Shown: in pieces, positions 1-9,627 of the stretch
How positions within the stretch are numbered: the first letter of the stretch is position 1
Layout: each line of letters starts with the position of its first letter
Program-made: the position numbers and the translations under genes
Assembly: GCA_037447605.1 (NCBI GenBank)
Contig: CM074808.1
Span: 1,613,805-1,677,804, forward strand
Direction: 5' to 3'
Origin: Zygnema circumcarinatum
Lineage: Eukaryota > Streptophyta > Zygnematophyceae > Zygnematales > Zygnemataceae
DNA: 64,000 nt
Notes under the pieces: model-generated
Seen by the model: only the letters and a program-made list of their open reading frames with translations
The model's database searches: none
Told to the model about the DNA's origin: nothing

Positions 1-574
1 CAATAAGCAACATGTGACAGCGCAGCCTATTGCTGTGTGCCACGTGTCCAACCTAGATTCCTCCAGTTCAGACCATCAGAACAGGACCTAGCGCCCTGTT
101 CCCATTACAACTAGATCACCTAAGGACGACCGACACTACTGAGGATCGTACGGTGTACTTTCTAGGCTTAGATCCCTATCGTACACTACACTTTCCGAGT
201 TGAAACTCATAATTATTGGATGTTTCAGAACTGACGTTTGTTAGTGGCTGCCTTCACCAAACAGGCGATGTGACGCTGTACTGTTCTCCGAGGATCAAAA
301 ACGACAGTCAGATTGCAGCTAACGCCGGTGAGCATTTTTCCATATGCGCCGGTATTTTCCCCTCATGCATCAAACAGTTTCAGTGGACGTCTCCCTCATG
401 GTTGGGAGGCAGGACGCCGATCCCGATCGGAACAGTGCAAGTGGCAGGAAGTAGTTAGCATGTGGAAGCATGTGACGAATGAAAAGGAGATTTCGGAAAC
501 CCTGAATCTGCAGGAGTTCTTTCAACCAGTTTGGAGATGTAATCTGATATTGTGAGAGGGTGAGATTGGCAGAA

Positions 575-627
575 AGAGGAAGTAGAGAGACAGAGAGAGG
601 AAGAGAGAGACAGAGAGAAAGGTAGTG
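575..627. repeat. GA-rich simple repeat
   Basis: An imperfect purine tract of GAGA and GACA units. It shows no coding capacity, and the opposite strand reads as a low-complexity Leu/Ser run. Confidence 0.7.
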
Positions 628-925
628 AGCAACCATAAGCAAACTTGAAATTCAGTAGGAAAGAGAGGGTAGTTCCGGGATATCCTCAACTGCTGCTTCC
701 CCAGTCTTCTAGTGCACATCACACAGAACGGGGATTCAGTATAGTTAAGCGTGCTGCGACCGCCGTGCAGCGTAACTGTAACTGAAACGTAACTGTAGCT
801 GCGACATTGTTCGCCCGCCCGGTACATGTACGGATCACGACCGGGGTTCCATCGAGCGGGCGTAAAATCGTTTTACGGGAGAATATCGGTTTCCCTGACA
901 TCAGCGTTTCGCAATCAGCGCTCGC

Positions 926-1190
926 CACGTGCTCGCCGCCAATTTGCTGTGAGCTCTGCGGCCTCAACCGGCGGTCACCGCGCGTCGATGGCGGAGAGCC
1001 AGCGTGGCAACCCCATCCGACGTGGCGACGCGCTATTGGGCACTTCCTTTTCGCCACGTCAGTGTATTGCCACAATTGTGTCGTGACATCCACGCCACGT
1101 CGGCGCCACGTTGCACGGAGGGTGCGATGTGCTTCACGAGCTGTTGGGACGACAACTTCGGAATTCCGCGAGTGGGTTGGGCCGACGTGG
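926..1190. promoter_or_regulatory. cluster of ACGT-core (G-box/ABRE-like) sites
   Basis: Six ACGT cores in a CCACGT or ACGTGG context occur in about 265 bp, near 926 (CACGTG), 1020, 1054, 1095, 1106 and 1185. ACGT cores are binding sites of plant bZIP and bHLH factors. No gene start can be tied to the cluster inside the window, so a regulatory role is inference; GC-rich composition alone could produce some of the sites. Confidence 0.35.
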
Positions 1191-1402
1191 CGTGCTTCGG
1201 GCCGCCTGCACGGCCGCCCCGCCGCCTGCCTCCGCGGGGCCGTTTGGCAACTGCCTCTCACTAGGGTTGGGGGCACGGTCCCCCTCCGACCCGTGCCCAG
1301 GGGCACGTGGGGGGGGGGGCATGCCCCTTTTTCGTGCCCCGTGACGTGACTGCATTGAGCAATTCAAATCGGCCCCAAAAAGAATATAATATTTTAAAAA
1401 TG

Positions 1403-1496
1403 GTACGAATGAAGGTACGGACAGTACAGATGAATGTACGAAACGTACGGATCAAGGTACAAATGTACGGAAAATATGAAAAGTACGGACAGTACT
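1403..1496. repeat. GTAC-core subrepeats inside the hAT-like element
   Basis: About nine GTAC cores lie in under 100 bp, four of them as GTACGG (near 1415, 1445, 1465 and 1483). Units such as GTACGGACAGTAC are themselves inverted repeats. GTAC is the core recognised by plant SBP-box factors; binding here is speculation. Confidence 0.6.
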
Positions 1497-1972
1497 CAAC
1501 ACAACTCTCAAAACTGAGGATCCAGCACAGAACAGTTTTTTAGCTTTTAGTTCTCACCTCTCAACTCTCCTAATGCCTCTTCTCACTTGTATTACCCCTC
1601 TTATCGCTTGTCTGCCTCCCACTCCTCACCCTAAGAGAGAGAGAGAGAGAGACAGACCACATCTACAAGGGTGTGTTAAGCAGGTCGTGAAGACAACAAA
1701 ATCGAACAGATTTTTGCGTGTTACTATTACTGTACACATAGTTACTGAGTGAGATCAATGCCAAATCATTTTACTGAGTGCTTTTTCTCTCTTTTCTTTT
1801 TTGTTAGAAAGAGATAGTTGCGATGCGGAACTGAACGCTGTCTTCAATCGTCACCGGCCCGGGCCCGGTCGTACGAGGTAAGCGTCACGTGACAGGGGGC
1901 ACGGGGGGGCACGAAATATATGGGGAAAATTTTTGGAGGCGTGCCCCGGGCACGGACGGTCAAAAATGGGGG

Positions 1973-2061
1973 GCATGCCCCCCCCCCCGGGCATGCCCCC
2001 CCCCGGGCATGCCCCCCCCCCGGGCATGCCCCCCCCCGGGCATGCCCCCCCCCGGGCATGC
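1973..2061. repeat. tandem GCATGC palindrome array in C-runs
   Basis: Six GCATGC cores (starting at 1973, 1991, 2007, 2024, 2040 and 2056) are spaced 16-18 bp apart and separated by CCCCCCCGGG-type runs. Each unit is self-complementary and the whole array reads as a repetitive GGGCATGCCC lattice on both strands. It lies in the right half of the hAT-like element and probably expanded by slippage. Confidence 0.85.
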
Positions 2062-2239
2062 CCGTGCCCCCGTGCCCCCAACCCTACCTCTCACTCTCGC
2101 TCTCGCTCTCACTCTCACTCCGTCTGAGGTCGACCCTCGGAGCGAGGGAGGGAGGGAAGGGCTGCCCGCCCGCGCGCGACGGACGGTTCCATGCTCCAAC
2201 ACGGCGACGACTCCGTTCGGTATTATATTCCAAGGAGCC

Positions 2240-2472
2240 TGGTTGCCAACCATTGGCGCCCGATCGAAACAACCATTCGAATGGTTCGGAACCAGTGGAT
2301 GCCAATGGTTGGCAACCATTCGACTGGTCGTCAACCAGTAGACGTCCAACCATTGCCATCCAATGGTTGTCCAGTGGTTGCCGATCCACTGGGTCGACCT
2401 GTGCAATGGTTCGCAAGCTCGCAACCATTCCAACGGTTGATCCAACCAATGGTCCGACCTGTGCAATTTTTC
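2240..2472 (-). repeat. palindrome-module repeat, copy 1 (truncated)
   Basis: A run of short inverted motifs (CCATTCGAATGG, GGTTGGCAACC and CCAnTGG pairs), related in inverse orientation to the larger array at 9857-10510. The two copies share the segment around CCATCCAATGG and GTCCAACCATTGCC. The right end carries the reverse complement of a CACAGGTCGGACCA terminal motif that is also found at both ends of the large copy. The left end lacks it, so this copy looks truncated. It ends about 110 bp upstream of the first gene's likely start codon. Confidence 0.75.
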
Positions 2473-2583
2473 CCTCCGACGGCGACGGCCGGACCCGCAC
2501 CGCTATTCGACAGATTGCGCGGCCATACTGTCAAACTGGGTTTGAGCGGGCGCCGGGGAACAAGGAGGCGAGGCAGCCATGAC

Positions 2584-5500
2584 ATGAGAGACATGAGAGC
2601 CATAGTCATGGGCATGGCGGGAGCAGTCACGGCGGGCGAGGCCGCGCTCTGGCCATGGCTGCTCTGCCTGGTGCTCATTCTCGTTGTTATTGCTGGCGCG
2701 CTTTATGTCGTTGTTATTACGGAGGGAAGGCGCCTTCCCGGAAATTCGCTGCTTGCTTGTTGCGCTCCAAGGGCGCAAAAGCGGGATGCTGCGGGAGAGG
2801 AATTGGTGTTCCTGCAGGGAAGAGGCATGGATGGGGTTCCCAGAGCGGTCGTTTTTGAGCAAGAGCTATGGCAGGCGTCTTACGGCAGTCTGCATTCTGG
2901 ATGGCTGCTCGGATACCGTCTGGTAGTCTTTCTGTATGACGTGATAGTGCTTCTCTACGACCTTCTTCAGGGCGAGGGATTGCACGGTTATTTATTTTTC
3001 ACACAGTAAGAGATTGCGCGGTATTTATTTATTTAGTTTGTGCATGGAGGAGACCGATGAGGCAATTTTATGAGATGCTTTCTTGTCTGAGGTAGGGAAT
3101 GCGAGGGAGAGAAAAATTGTCCATGATGATCAACCGGGGTGTTGAGGAGGGTTGCAGATGGAATTTTATCCTTCTGACCATTTATTTTGCGGTAAGCATA
3201 TTCGTCTCTTCTTCCTCTCGTCCTTTCATTGAGTTGTTTCAATCATATCTCTCATTCTATGATCTCCTTCGATATAGTTTTCTGCATTAGCCAGACTGGC
3301 TGCGTGTAGGGTTTGAAGTCGCAAATGACGTTTGGACCTTGCCTCCTGTCGCGTGGCCAATCTTACTGCTGGTTAACGGAAGGCTGCACTTCCAAGTTTA
3401 TCATGTTGTCAGGTTATTCGATACTATTCAGTGCTCTCGATGTGGCAGTTTGCAGTAATGTAATCATACACCTAGCTTAAACAGGCCTTGGTAGCCTGCA
3501 GTGCTTTGCCAGGGCTCAACACAATCTAGCACATTTGCAAATTTCCCCTCAGTAGCATGAAATGGCCCACTTTAGACTTTAGCGCCGCAGGTGCTCGTTT
3601 GCTCCGGGAAGTCTGAAAAAACTTTTTATTCTGCTTTCCACTTTCTCACCTTTTTTTGGTATGTCCCTGTTTGAAACTCTTAGCATTTCCATTTTTTCTT
3701 TTTGTCTCTGCATCCAAACGTCAGATGCTTTAACAATTGTGACGCACTCTGGAAAGCAACTTTGATTTTACAAGCAATTGGTGACCCTTACGTTTTAAAG
3801 AAACTGATTTAGTTATGTGATTCAGATAGGCTCTTGGTTCAGCTTCAAGGCCATCGTCCTGAGCAAGGCCATCAACGAGACCGAGGAGTCCACTTTCTTA
3901 TCATGTGAAACTCGTGAGGACATGGACCCATGTTTGGATTTATCCAGAGGAAGCCGGAAGACCTACCTGAGGAAACGCGTTGCTGAACAGGAGAACGCCG
4001 GCTTTCTCGGCTACACAATGCAAGCATTGTATCAGGTGTCTGATCGTTTTCTAGCATTAGCTTTTACTCTATGGTGTCCACTTTTTCGTCTTTAAGAACT
4101 TTGTCCTATCTAGTGACTGGGTGACTGATGGTCGGAAGTGATTTTCCTGTGCAGATAATTTTACCCATGGCGCTTCTTGTCGACGGGGTCTTTTGGGGAA
4201 TTCTCTATCCCGAGGCTGTTAGAGATCATCATGCAGCAGCGCTCTTGAACTTTGTGAGACTTTGATGATTTCCCTATTTGTTGCTCTGAGTTGCAAATGT
4301 CTGACTGCAAGCACTCCGCTCCCTACACCTTGTCGAAACCCTGGAGACTGAGGACTGCGGTTACGCATTGCAGGTCAGCTATAACGAGCATGGCGCAAAT
4401 CTAGCAATGTGTATTGGAGAGTTCGCTTTGAACAGCATGGTGAGACTTGTGTTTCACCCGATGTACTGAACCGTTTTTACACCTTGCATGCTGTCAAACA
4501 CAATAAGTTCAAGATAAGAAAAAAATCGAATTGTCTCTTATCTTGAACATATTGTATCTACACACAGTGCATAGAAAGTAAATTAAGTGTAATGACACTA
4601 TAATTTAGACACGAAAATTATTAGTTCATTTTTGGATTGTATACGCAGAAGACTTAAACGAAAGACGAATTTCAAGTAGTTTAAAAGTTACTCAAACCTC
4701 TTTGTGTTTAGAATTGAAAAAGCGAAACCGTAGTTGCGTGTTTATGTCCGTCCAGGTTAAGGATATACCGAAGCCGTAGCGAAGCGAGTCGTGATATTTT
4801 ATTAATTCGATCTGTCTCCAAAAAAAGCAGAGTGACTGTTTAACAAACCACAGAAGTCGAGAGTGCATCTGATTCATTACTGCGCGAACATGGGGGCAAT
4901 CTATGCAGCGGTTTCCGTGGTTTCGTGTGGCCTATGTGTTGCTTTGGGGCCTCACCTATTTGCTTTTCCAATGGACTATGCACGATGTCTTTGGGCACAG
5001 GTGGGTCAACGCCATGTCGGCATTGAATTCCTTCAGATCACGCCCTTTGTGGACTTTGCACTTTATTTTTCATCAAGCCGCAAACAATAGTTTATTGCTT
5101 AACTAGATTCATGTATGCGATGTTGCTCTAAGGTGCATGTGTTGGGGAGAACTGACGAGCAACTGGACGATGGGGTACAGATGGGCCTACAGCTTCCTCG
5201 TAAATAACGTTCCAACTGCCCCTCTCTGGTGAGTTGCATCCTCCCAATCCATGGCGTTGCTTGTGCTGCCTGTATATGGCATTCCTGCATCATATTTGTT
5301 ATAAATTGACAAGGTCCCTGGCCTTTTTAGGCCTCAGCTTTATCATCATGCAGGAGCAGGCCCTAAAGTTGATTGTTGATTAAAGTTGATTTGTGAGTAA
5401 TGGGTTTTTTTGTGGATTCAGGTACATCGGTTTGCTCCTTTTCCTTCTGGCATGCTTCGCCCTCTGGTTGCAGCTGCATAACCTTCACGCAGCACTTTCT

Positions 5501-5602
5501 CCCCGCTCGCCCGAGTGGTTGCGGTATCTCACCGACGGTGCAGAAGTCCTCTGCGCTTCATCCCCACCAATGCCAACTGATCGGAATGCAAGCAACACTT
5601 AG
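2584..5602 (+). CDS. rolling-stone-like multi-pass membrane protein
   Basis: Eight exons join in phase to a 383-residue protein: 2584-3005, 3158-3191, 3826-4035, 4155-4253, 4374-4439, 4909-5000, 5181-5228 and 5422-5602. The product resembles the plant membrane family related to Drosophila rolling stone. It has an N-terminal hydrophobic segment, then SLHSGWLLGYR, then a YLFFTQWNF/LLTIYF segment built across exons 1-3, then ILPMALLVDGVFWGILYP, and further hydrophobic stretches in exons 6 and 8. Several membrane passes are predicted. Biochemical function in plants is unknown to me. ATG 2584 is the first of four nearby in-frame ATGs (2584, 2593, 2608, 2614); further upstream the frame runs into repeat sequence, so I exclude those starts. 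The family call rests on motif similarity. Confidence 0.75.
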
Positions 5603-6559
5603 TTTATCACTATTTTGTTTGTAAAATTTAAGATTGACTCGGCTCCTCAGCAGCAGTTTGGCATCATCCGTCTGCAAACTCGCGTTTTACAGTGACCACC
5701 TCACCACAACTGCAGAGTTGCGTTCGCATTTGAATTGCCCCTTTTTAAGGTGAGACGCGCGTAGGTGGACAAGTGACCGTCTGAGCCCCCTCCTTTTTTG
5801 GAGGGCTCACATGGAGCCTGTATTTTTCAGGGTGATGAAAATTCCTTAGTAAGTTAGCAGCGACCTTACATGATATGGTTAATGTGCGACTAGGAACCAC
5901 AGGAGTTGCAATGTCACCTTGTAAATGGCCACATATGGAAACTATCACTTTGTAAATGATCAAAAATCAACCTTTTTGTGGCTCGTTAGATGTTGAGTTG
6001 GTCACGACTTTTTTTCAGAGAACAGTGGTTTGAAACACGATGAAGGGCTGTTCATGCTTGTTGTTTGTGTCGTTCATGTTTTCGTTCAAGACTTTGTTTT
6101 GCTCACAGTGTGTTGTCTCCCATGTTCGTTTCGTGCATGCACCTTTTGTGGTTGTTGTTGGAGTAGAGGGATTACTCCTGCACGGAATCTGTGACCCAAA
6201 CTGCCATCATTTCTGCATGTTGTTCCTTCATGCCTGTGCTCGTGCAGCGAATGGACTCATGAGATCAGAACCTTCTGAGGGGGCGACTGAAGTGCTCTGT
6301 TTGCAGCCCTCCGCCTGCAGGACCTGCAGAACGCAGGTCATTGGAGCACAGTACTGTGTGCCAATGCAACTAGAGTTACAACATTGACTTGTTGTACAAT
6401 GTACAAACAATCTTGGCATTTGGAAGCAGTAGAGTTATCTTTGCCGATAAGTGTAGTGCAAGCCGCGTGCGTCGCCTTCACTTGAAACATGAAAATGAAA
6501 CAATGTACTTAGCCTGACGATTCGAATCTTTTCGATATAGGTAATGGAAGAAAAAAAAA
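5603..6559. other. intergenic, 3' flank of the membrane-protein gene
   Basis: I see nothing with gene character here. The stretch holds the 3' UTR and intergenic sequence of the preceding gene and ends at a GAAG plus nine-A run that is the insertion site of the MULE. Confidence 0.6.
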
Positions 6560-6728
6560 GGGTAGTGATATTTCCACCCCTTTTTTGGATCCAAACACCC
6601 CTGCCCGGCCGGGCAGACATAAAAAAGGACAAATAACGGAAAATGGCGTTTTCACACATTCTTAGAATCGATACAACACCTTTTTCCGTCGGGCAAATTT
6701 TATTTTACAAAAAAAAGGTCGAAACCCT
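6560..6728 (+). repeat. MULE left terminal inverted repeat
   Basis: The repeat pairs with 9628-9795 in reverse complement at roughly 98% identity. It contains the perfect 16-bp palindrome CTGCCCGGCCGGGCAG (6601-6616), repeated at 9739-9754, a candidate transposase-binding site. It ends five bases before the first ATG of the transposase frame, so the repeat probably also acts as promoter and 5' leader. Confidence 0.92.
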
Positions 6729-6733
6729 AAAGA

Positions 6734-8710
6734 GTGCGTCCGCCCTGCCCCATCAACCCCCCCCTTCAAGCAGTTCGCGCGACGCACCAGATGATGGAGT
6801 TCGCCACGCGGGAGGAGTTGATTGAAGATCTCAGGAACAGCCATAAACAGGAAGGAGTGGTACTCACCGTCAAGAGGAGCAAGGAGAAACGGGTGGTCCT
6901 AAAGTGTGACCGAGGTGGGCTGTATGAAAACCGTTTAAACTTGACAGATGGAACTCGTCAAAGGAAAACGCATACAAGACTCACTAACTGTGAGTTTGAA
7001 ATCATATGCTCATCACTAAAGGGTGTTTGGGCAGTTCGCAAAATTTGCGGCAGTCACAACCATGAGCTAGATGTCAACTTGGCAGGCCATGCAGTGACAC
7101 GACGCTTAAGCAGTCCAGAGAAGGCTAGAGTGCGAGCACTTAGTGGCCAAGGCTTGGCACCAAAGAATGTTATCAGCGTTCTTCGAGAAGAGTTTGGAAA
7201 TAGCCGCTCAACAGCCAGGGACATCTACAACGAGCTTAAGGTTGCTCGAGCAGAGGAGTTAAGAGACCGCAGACCCATTGAAGCATTAGTGGAGCTAATC
7301 TCCTGTACGAACTATTTCAGTAAGGTACGGCTGGTGGGAGGCGTGGTTGATTGTGTGTTCTTTATGCACCAATCATCAGTCAATATGTGCCAGACATTCA
7401 ATACAGTCTTCCTTCTTGACTGCACCTACAAGACTAATAAGTTTGGCATGCCTCTACTGAATGTGGTTGGCATCACATCCACGTATGCAACATTTAATGC
7501 TGGCTTTGCGTTCATGCACGAGGAAAACGAGGAGGCATACACCTGGGTTTTGCAACAATTTTCTGTGGTTGTAACTCCTAAGGTCCTATGCACGGACCGA
7601 GAGTTGGCTTTAATGAACGGGATTGCACAAGTCTTTCCGGGCTGCCACAATATCCTTTGTTGTTGGCATATTAATAAAAACGTGCTTGCTAATTGCAAGA
7701 TAAGCTTCTCTGATGTCGAATGGGAGGAGTTTATGAAGCGATGGAATCTGGTTGTCTCGAGCAAATCGGTTGAACTCTTTGAGGCGGCTTTAGGTGCGTT
7801 TAAAGAGACTTACTTAAAAAGTCACCCAGCTGCTTGGCATTACGTTAACAAGACATGGATGCCATACAAGGAGAGATTTGTAGCATGCTTTGTAGATGAG
7901 TTTCCCCACTTTGGTAATGCTAGCACATCTCGAGTAGAGGGAAACCATCATAAGATCAAGTCATATCTTGGTGTGGGAACATTGCACTTATTTCTGGCAA
8001 CAAAGCGGTTGGGGCTTATGCTGGCTAATCAACAGGTAGAACTCAATGCTGCTATTGAGAAGCAGAAACAACGATTGGCACATCGTTTCAACCATCATTG
8101 TTTCAAGGATTTGATCTTCAAGGTTTCTGAATTTGCTTTGGACAAACTGTTGGAACAGTTAAAACTGGCTGAAAATGGGGGATATGAAGAGCAGATATGC
8201 AGTATGCAGTTCAGAAAGTCATGGGGACTACCCTGTCATCATTATATTCGGGGCTGTTTAGAAACCAAAACTCCAATCTACTTACAAGATATTCATGAGC
8301 AGTGGCTATTGATCAGGAATCCTTTGGCTTTTCCAAGTGTCAATGTAGTTGCGCTACCATATGAACCATTTATGGAGAAGATGACAGGTACTTTACAAGA
8401 AGTACTCAGTGTTGGGAATCCTCGTGCAGGCAGCTTGATGGCTCGCCTTAGTGAAGTCCTGGATACGCCAGAAGTCGAAATTCAAGAGCCTTTAGTTGTA
8501 GTTAAGAAACGTGGTAGACCAGCAGGTTCTAAGAAGAAGACAAGCATCATCAGAGATAAATCTCACTTTGAATATGTAGAAGGACCTAAGTGTAGGGTTT
8601 GTAGTCAAGCAGGGCATAACTCCAGAACTTGCTCGCAAAAAGTGATCACCATCGATGAAGGACCTTCCCAGCTGCTTTCAGAGGGGGCAGGGTGGTTGAG
8701 CTTAGGGTAA
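6734..8710 (+). CDS. FAR1-type MULE transposase
   Basis: An uninterrupted 658-residue frame. The N-terminal part (about residues 19-120) is a FAR1/WRKY-GCM1-type zinc-binding DNA-binding domain, with conserved Cys and a C-terminal HNHE. The MULE catalytic core follows: LLDCTYKTNKFG (first Asp), VLCTDRELALMNG (second Asp), CCWHINKN, and a C-terminal Glu in SRVEGNHHKIK. The expected SWIM zinc finger is degenerate: one Cys of the usual CxC pair is Met (CSMQF...GLPCHH). The tail holds an AT-hook-like KKRGRPAGSKKK and a zinc knuckle, CRVCSQAGHNSRTC. The intact frame between matching terminal repeats marks a transposase and not a domesticated FAR1/FHY3 regulator. Translation may start at ATG 6734 or at the MMEF pair about 18-19 residues in. 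Confidence 0.92.
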   Translation: MRPPCPINPPLQAVRATHQMMEFATREELIEDLRNSHKQEGVVLTVKRSKEKRVVLKCDRGGLYENRLNLTDGTRQRKTHTRLTNCEFEIICSSLKGVWAVRKICGSHNHELDVNLAGHAVTRRLSSPEKARVRALSGQGLAPKNVISVLREEFGNSRSTARDIYNELKVARAEELRDRRPIEALVELISCTNYFSKVRLVGGVVDCVFFMHQSSVNMCQTFNTVFLLDCTYKTNKFGMPLLNVVGITSTYATFNAGFAFMHEENEEAYTWVLQQFSVVVTPKVLCTDRELALMNGIAQVFPGCHNILCCWHINKNVLANCKISFSDVEWEEFMKRWNLVVSSKSVELFEAALGAFKETYLKSHPAAWHYVNKTWMPYKERFVACFVDEFPHFGNASTSRVEGNHHKIKSYLGVGTLHLFLATKRLGLMLANQQVELNAAIEKQKQRLAHRFNHHCFKDLIFKVSEFALDKLLEQLKLAENGGYEEQICSMQFRKSWGLPCHHYIRGCLETKTPIYLQDIHEQWLLIRNPLAFPSVNVVALPYEPFMEKMTGTLQEVLSVGNPRAGSLMARLSEVLDTPEVEIQEPLVVVKKRGRPAGSKKKTSIIRDKSHFEYVEGPKCRVCSQAGHNSRTCSQKVITIDEGPSQLLSEGAGWLSLG

Positions 8711-9627
8711 GTTTCTACCCTTAACTTTTTTTTTTGTCCTTAAGTCCTTTGCAATGAGTTCTTTGCGGTCCTTTATGCAGTTGTTTTTATAACAGCCAAA
8801 TACTGGTGGTTTGGGAGGGCTGCAGGTGGGGGTAAGTGTTGTCATGAAAACAACATCTGGCGATAGAGCTTCAATAGAACATCCATCTAGAGGCGAGAGA
8901 GCTATCACAAGAGAGTACAAAATCGAGGAACAAAAGAGTTTGTTGTAGATTGTAGTAATGTCTTGCTTAATCTTTTGGCTCATTTACACACCTCAGTGGG
9001 CTGCCAGTTGACAAGTGTTTTTGGAATAGAAGCAAAGCTTCAGACTGTGTAGAACCAATTCTATCTTTTGAGGAACAGCCTGCCTCTTGCTGAGCGGCAG
9101 GAACCCTATGGAACATAATTTGTGTTCAAGAAGTCGATTCACCAAACAATGTAAGCTTTATGTTCTAGAGGATGTATGTTAAGCCTTACAACCTATGGGG
9201 CTTACAACCTATGGCTTGCTCTGGCGATGGCCATGCTCAATATGAAGCCATGCCCATGGCTGGACCCCATCCATAAGTCCATAATGTCGGCCTGACTGAA
9301 AATTTCCATAGAACATAGCCAGTTTCGCAACCTTGGCCTGATCTTAGTCAGTTTTTGGTCTTGTTCCGTGGGGCAGTTACAAGAACATAGGACCATAAAA
9401 CGGCCGTTAATCGGCTGCACACGTAGCGTCGGGCCTTGACCTATAGCCAATGGTTATCCGCCACGTGTACAAATTTGTACACGTGCCGTGTCTCAGTTGG
9501 ATCTTACGTTCCTGGATTTACTGGCGAGTAGAGGTTCGGATCGAGCTTTAACTCAACGGAACTGATAGGATGCCGTACAATACCGTACAGGAATGTACCG
9601 AAATGCAAGTACAGTACATCTTGTGGC
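8711..9627. other. non-coding 3' segment of the MULE
   Basis: About 0.9 kb between the transposase stop and the right terminal repeat. It has a short direct duplication (GCTTACAACCTATGG, about 9184-9213), a perfect 24-bp palindrome at 9462-9485, and CCGTAC motifs at 9573 and 9583. An 82-codon minus-strand frame (9202-9450) resembles nothing I know and I do not call it a gene. Confidence 0.6.
9462..9485. promoter_or_regulatory. 24-bp perfect palindrome with twin G-boxes
   Basis: The site is a perfect inverted repeat whose outer six bases on each side are CACGTG and whose centre is GTACAAATTTGTAC. It sits about 140 bp inside the right terminal repeat of the MULE. G-boxes bind plant bHLH and bZIP factors; a role in transposase expression or binding is inference. 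Confidence 0.5.

Larger units (their letters stand above)
1..1253. other. gene-poor left flank
   Basis: I see no supportable gene here. Several open frames of 180-195 codons overlap on both strands between 719 and 1349, but they come from GC-rich composition and resemble no family I know. The stretch holds a GA-rich tract (about 575-627) and a cluster of ACGT-core sites (926-1190). It could include the upstream region of a gene outside the window, or decayed repeats. Confidence 0.5.
1262..2086. mobile_element. hAT-like non-autonomous element (MITE)
   Basis: The 825-bp segment begins with TAGGGTTGGGGGCACGG and ends with the exact reverse complement of those 17 bases. It is flanked by an identical 8-bp direct repeat, CCTCTCAC, at 1254-1261 and 2087-2094. 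An 8-bp target duplication with TAGGG-type ends is the hallmark of the hAT superfamily. Both subterminal regions share GGCATGCCCC and CGTGCCCC-type motifs close to a GTCACGTGAC-like sequence. No transposase is encoded, so movement would depend on an autonomous relative. The interior holds GTAC-core motifs (1403-1496), a GA microsatellite (about 1633-1652) and, in the right half, an array of GCATGC palindromes. Confidence 0.75.

Noticed and set aside
719-1349. Frames of 195 (-) and 180 (+) codons in the left flank
   Set aside because: They overlap each other on opposite strands in GC-rich DNA, show no domain, and one crosses the end of the hAT-like element.
1920-2582. 220-codon Pro-rich frame and its antisense
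   Set aside because: It runs through the GCATGC lattice and the palindrome repeat; composition follows the repeats.
5505-5570. tRNA-like string GCCCGAGTGGTTGCGG
   Set aside because: It lies inside the last coding exon of the membrane-protein gene, and no acceptor stem or T-loop can be paired around it.
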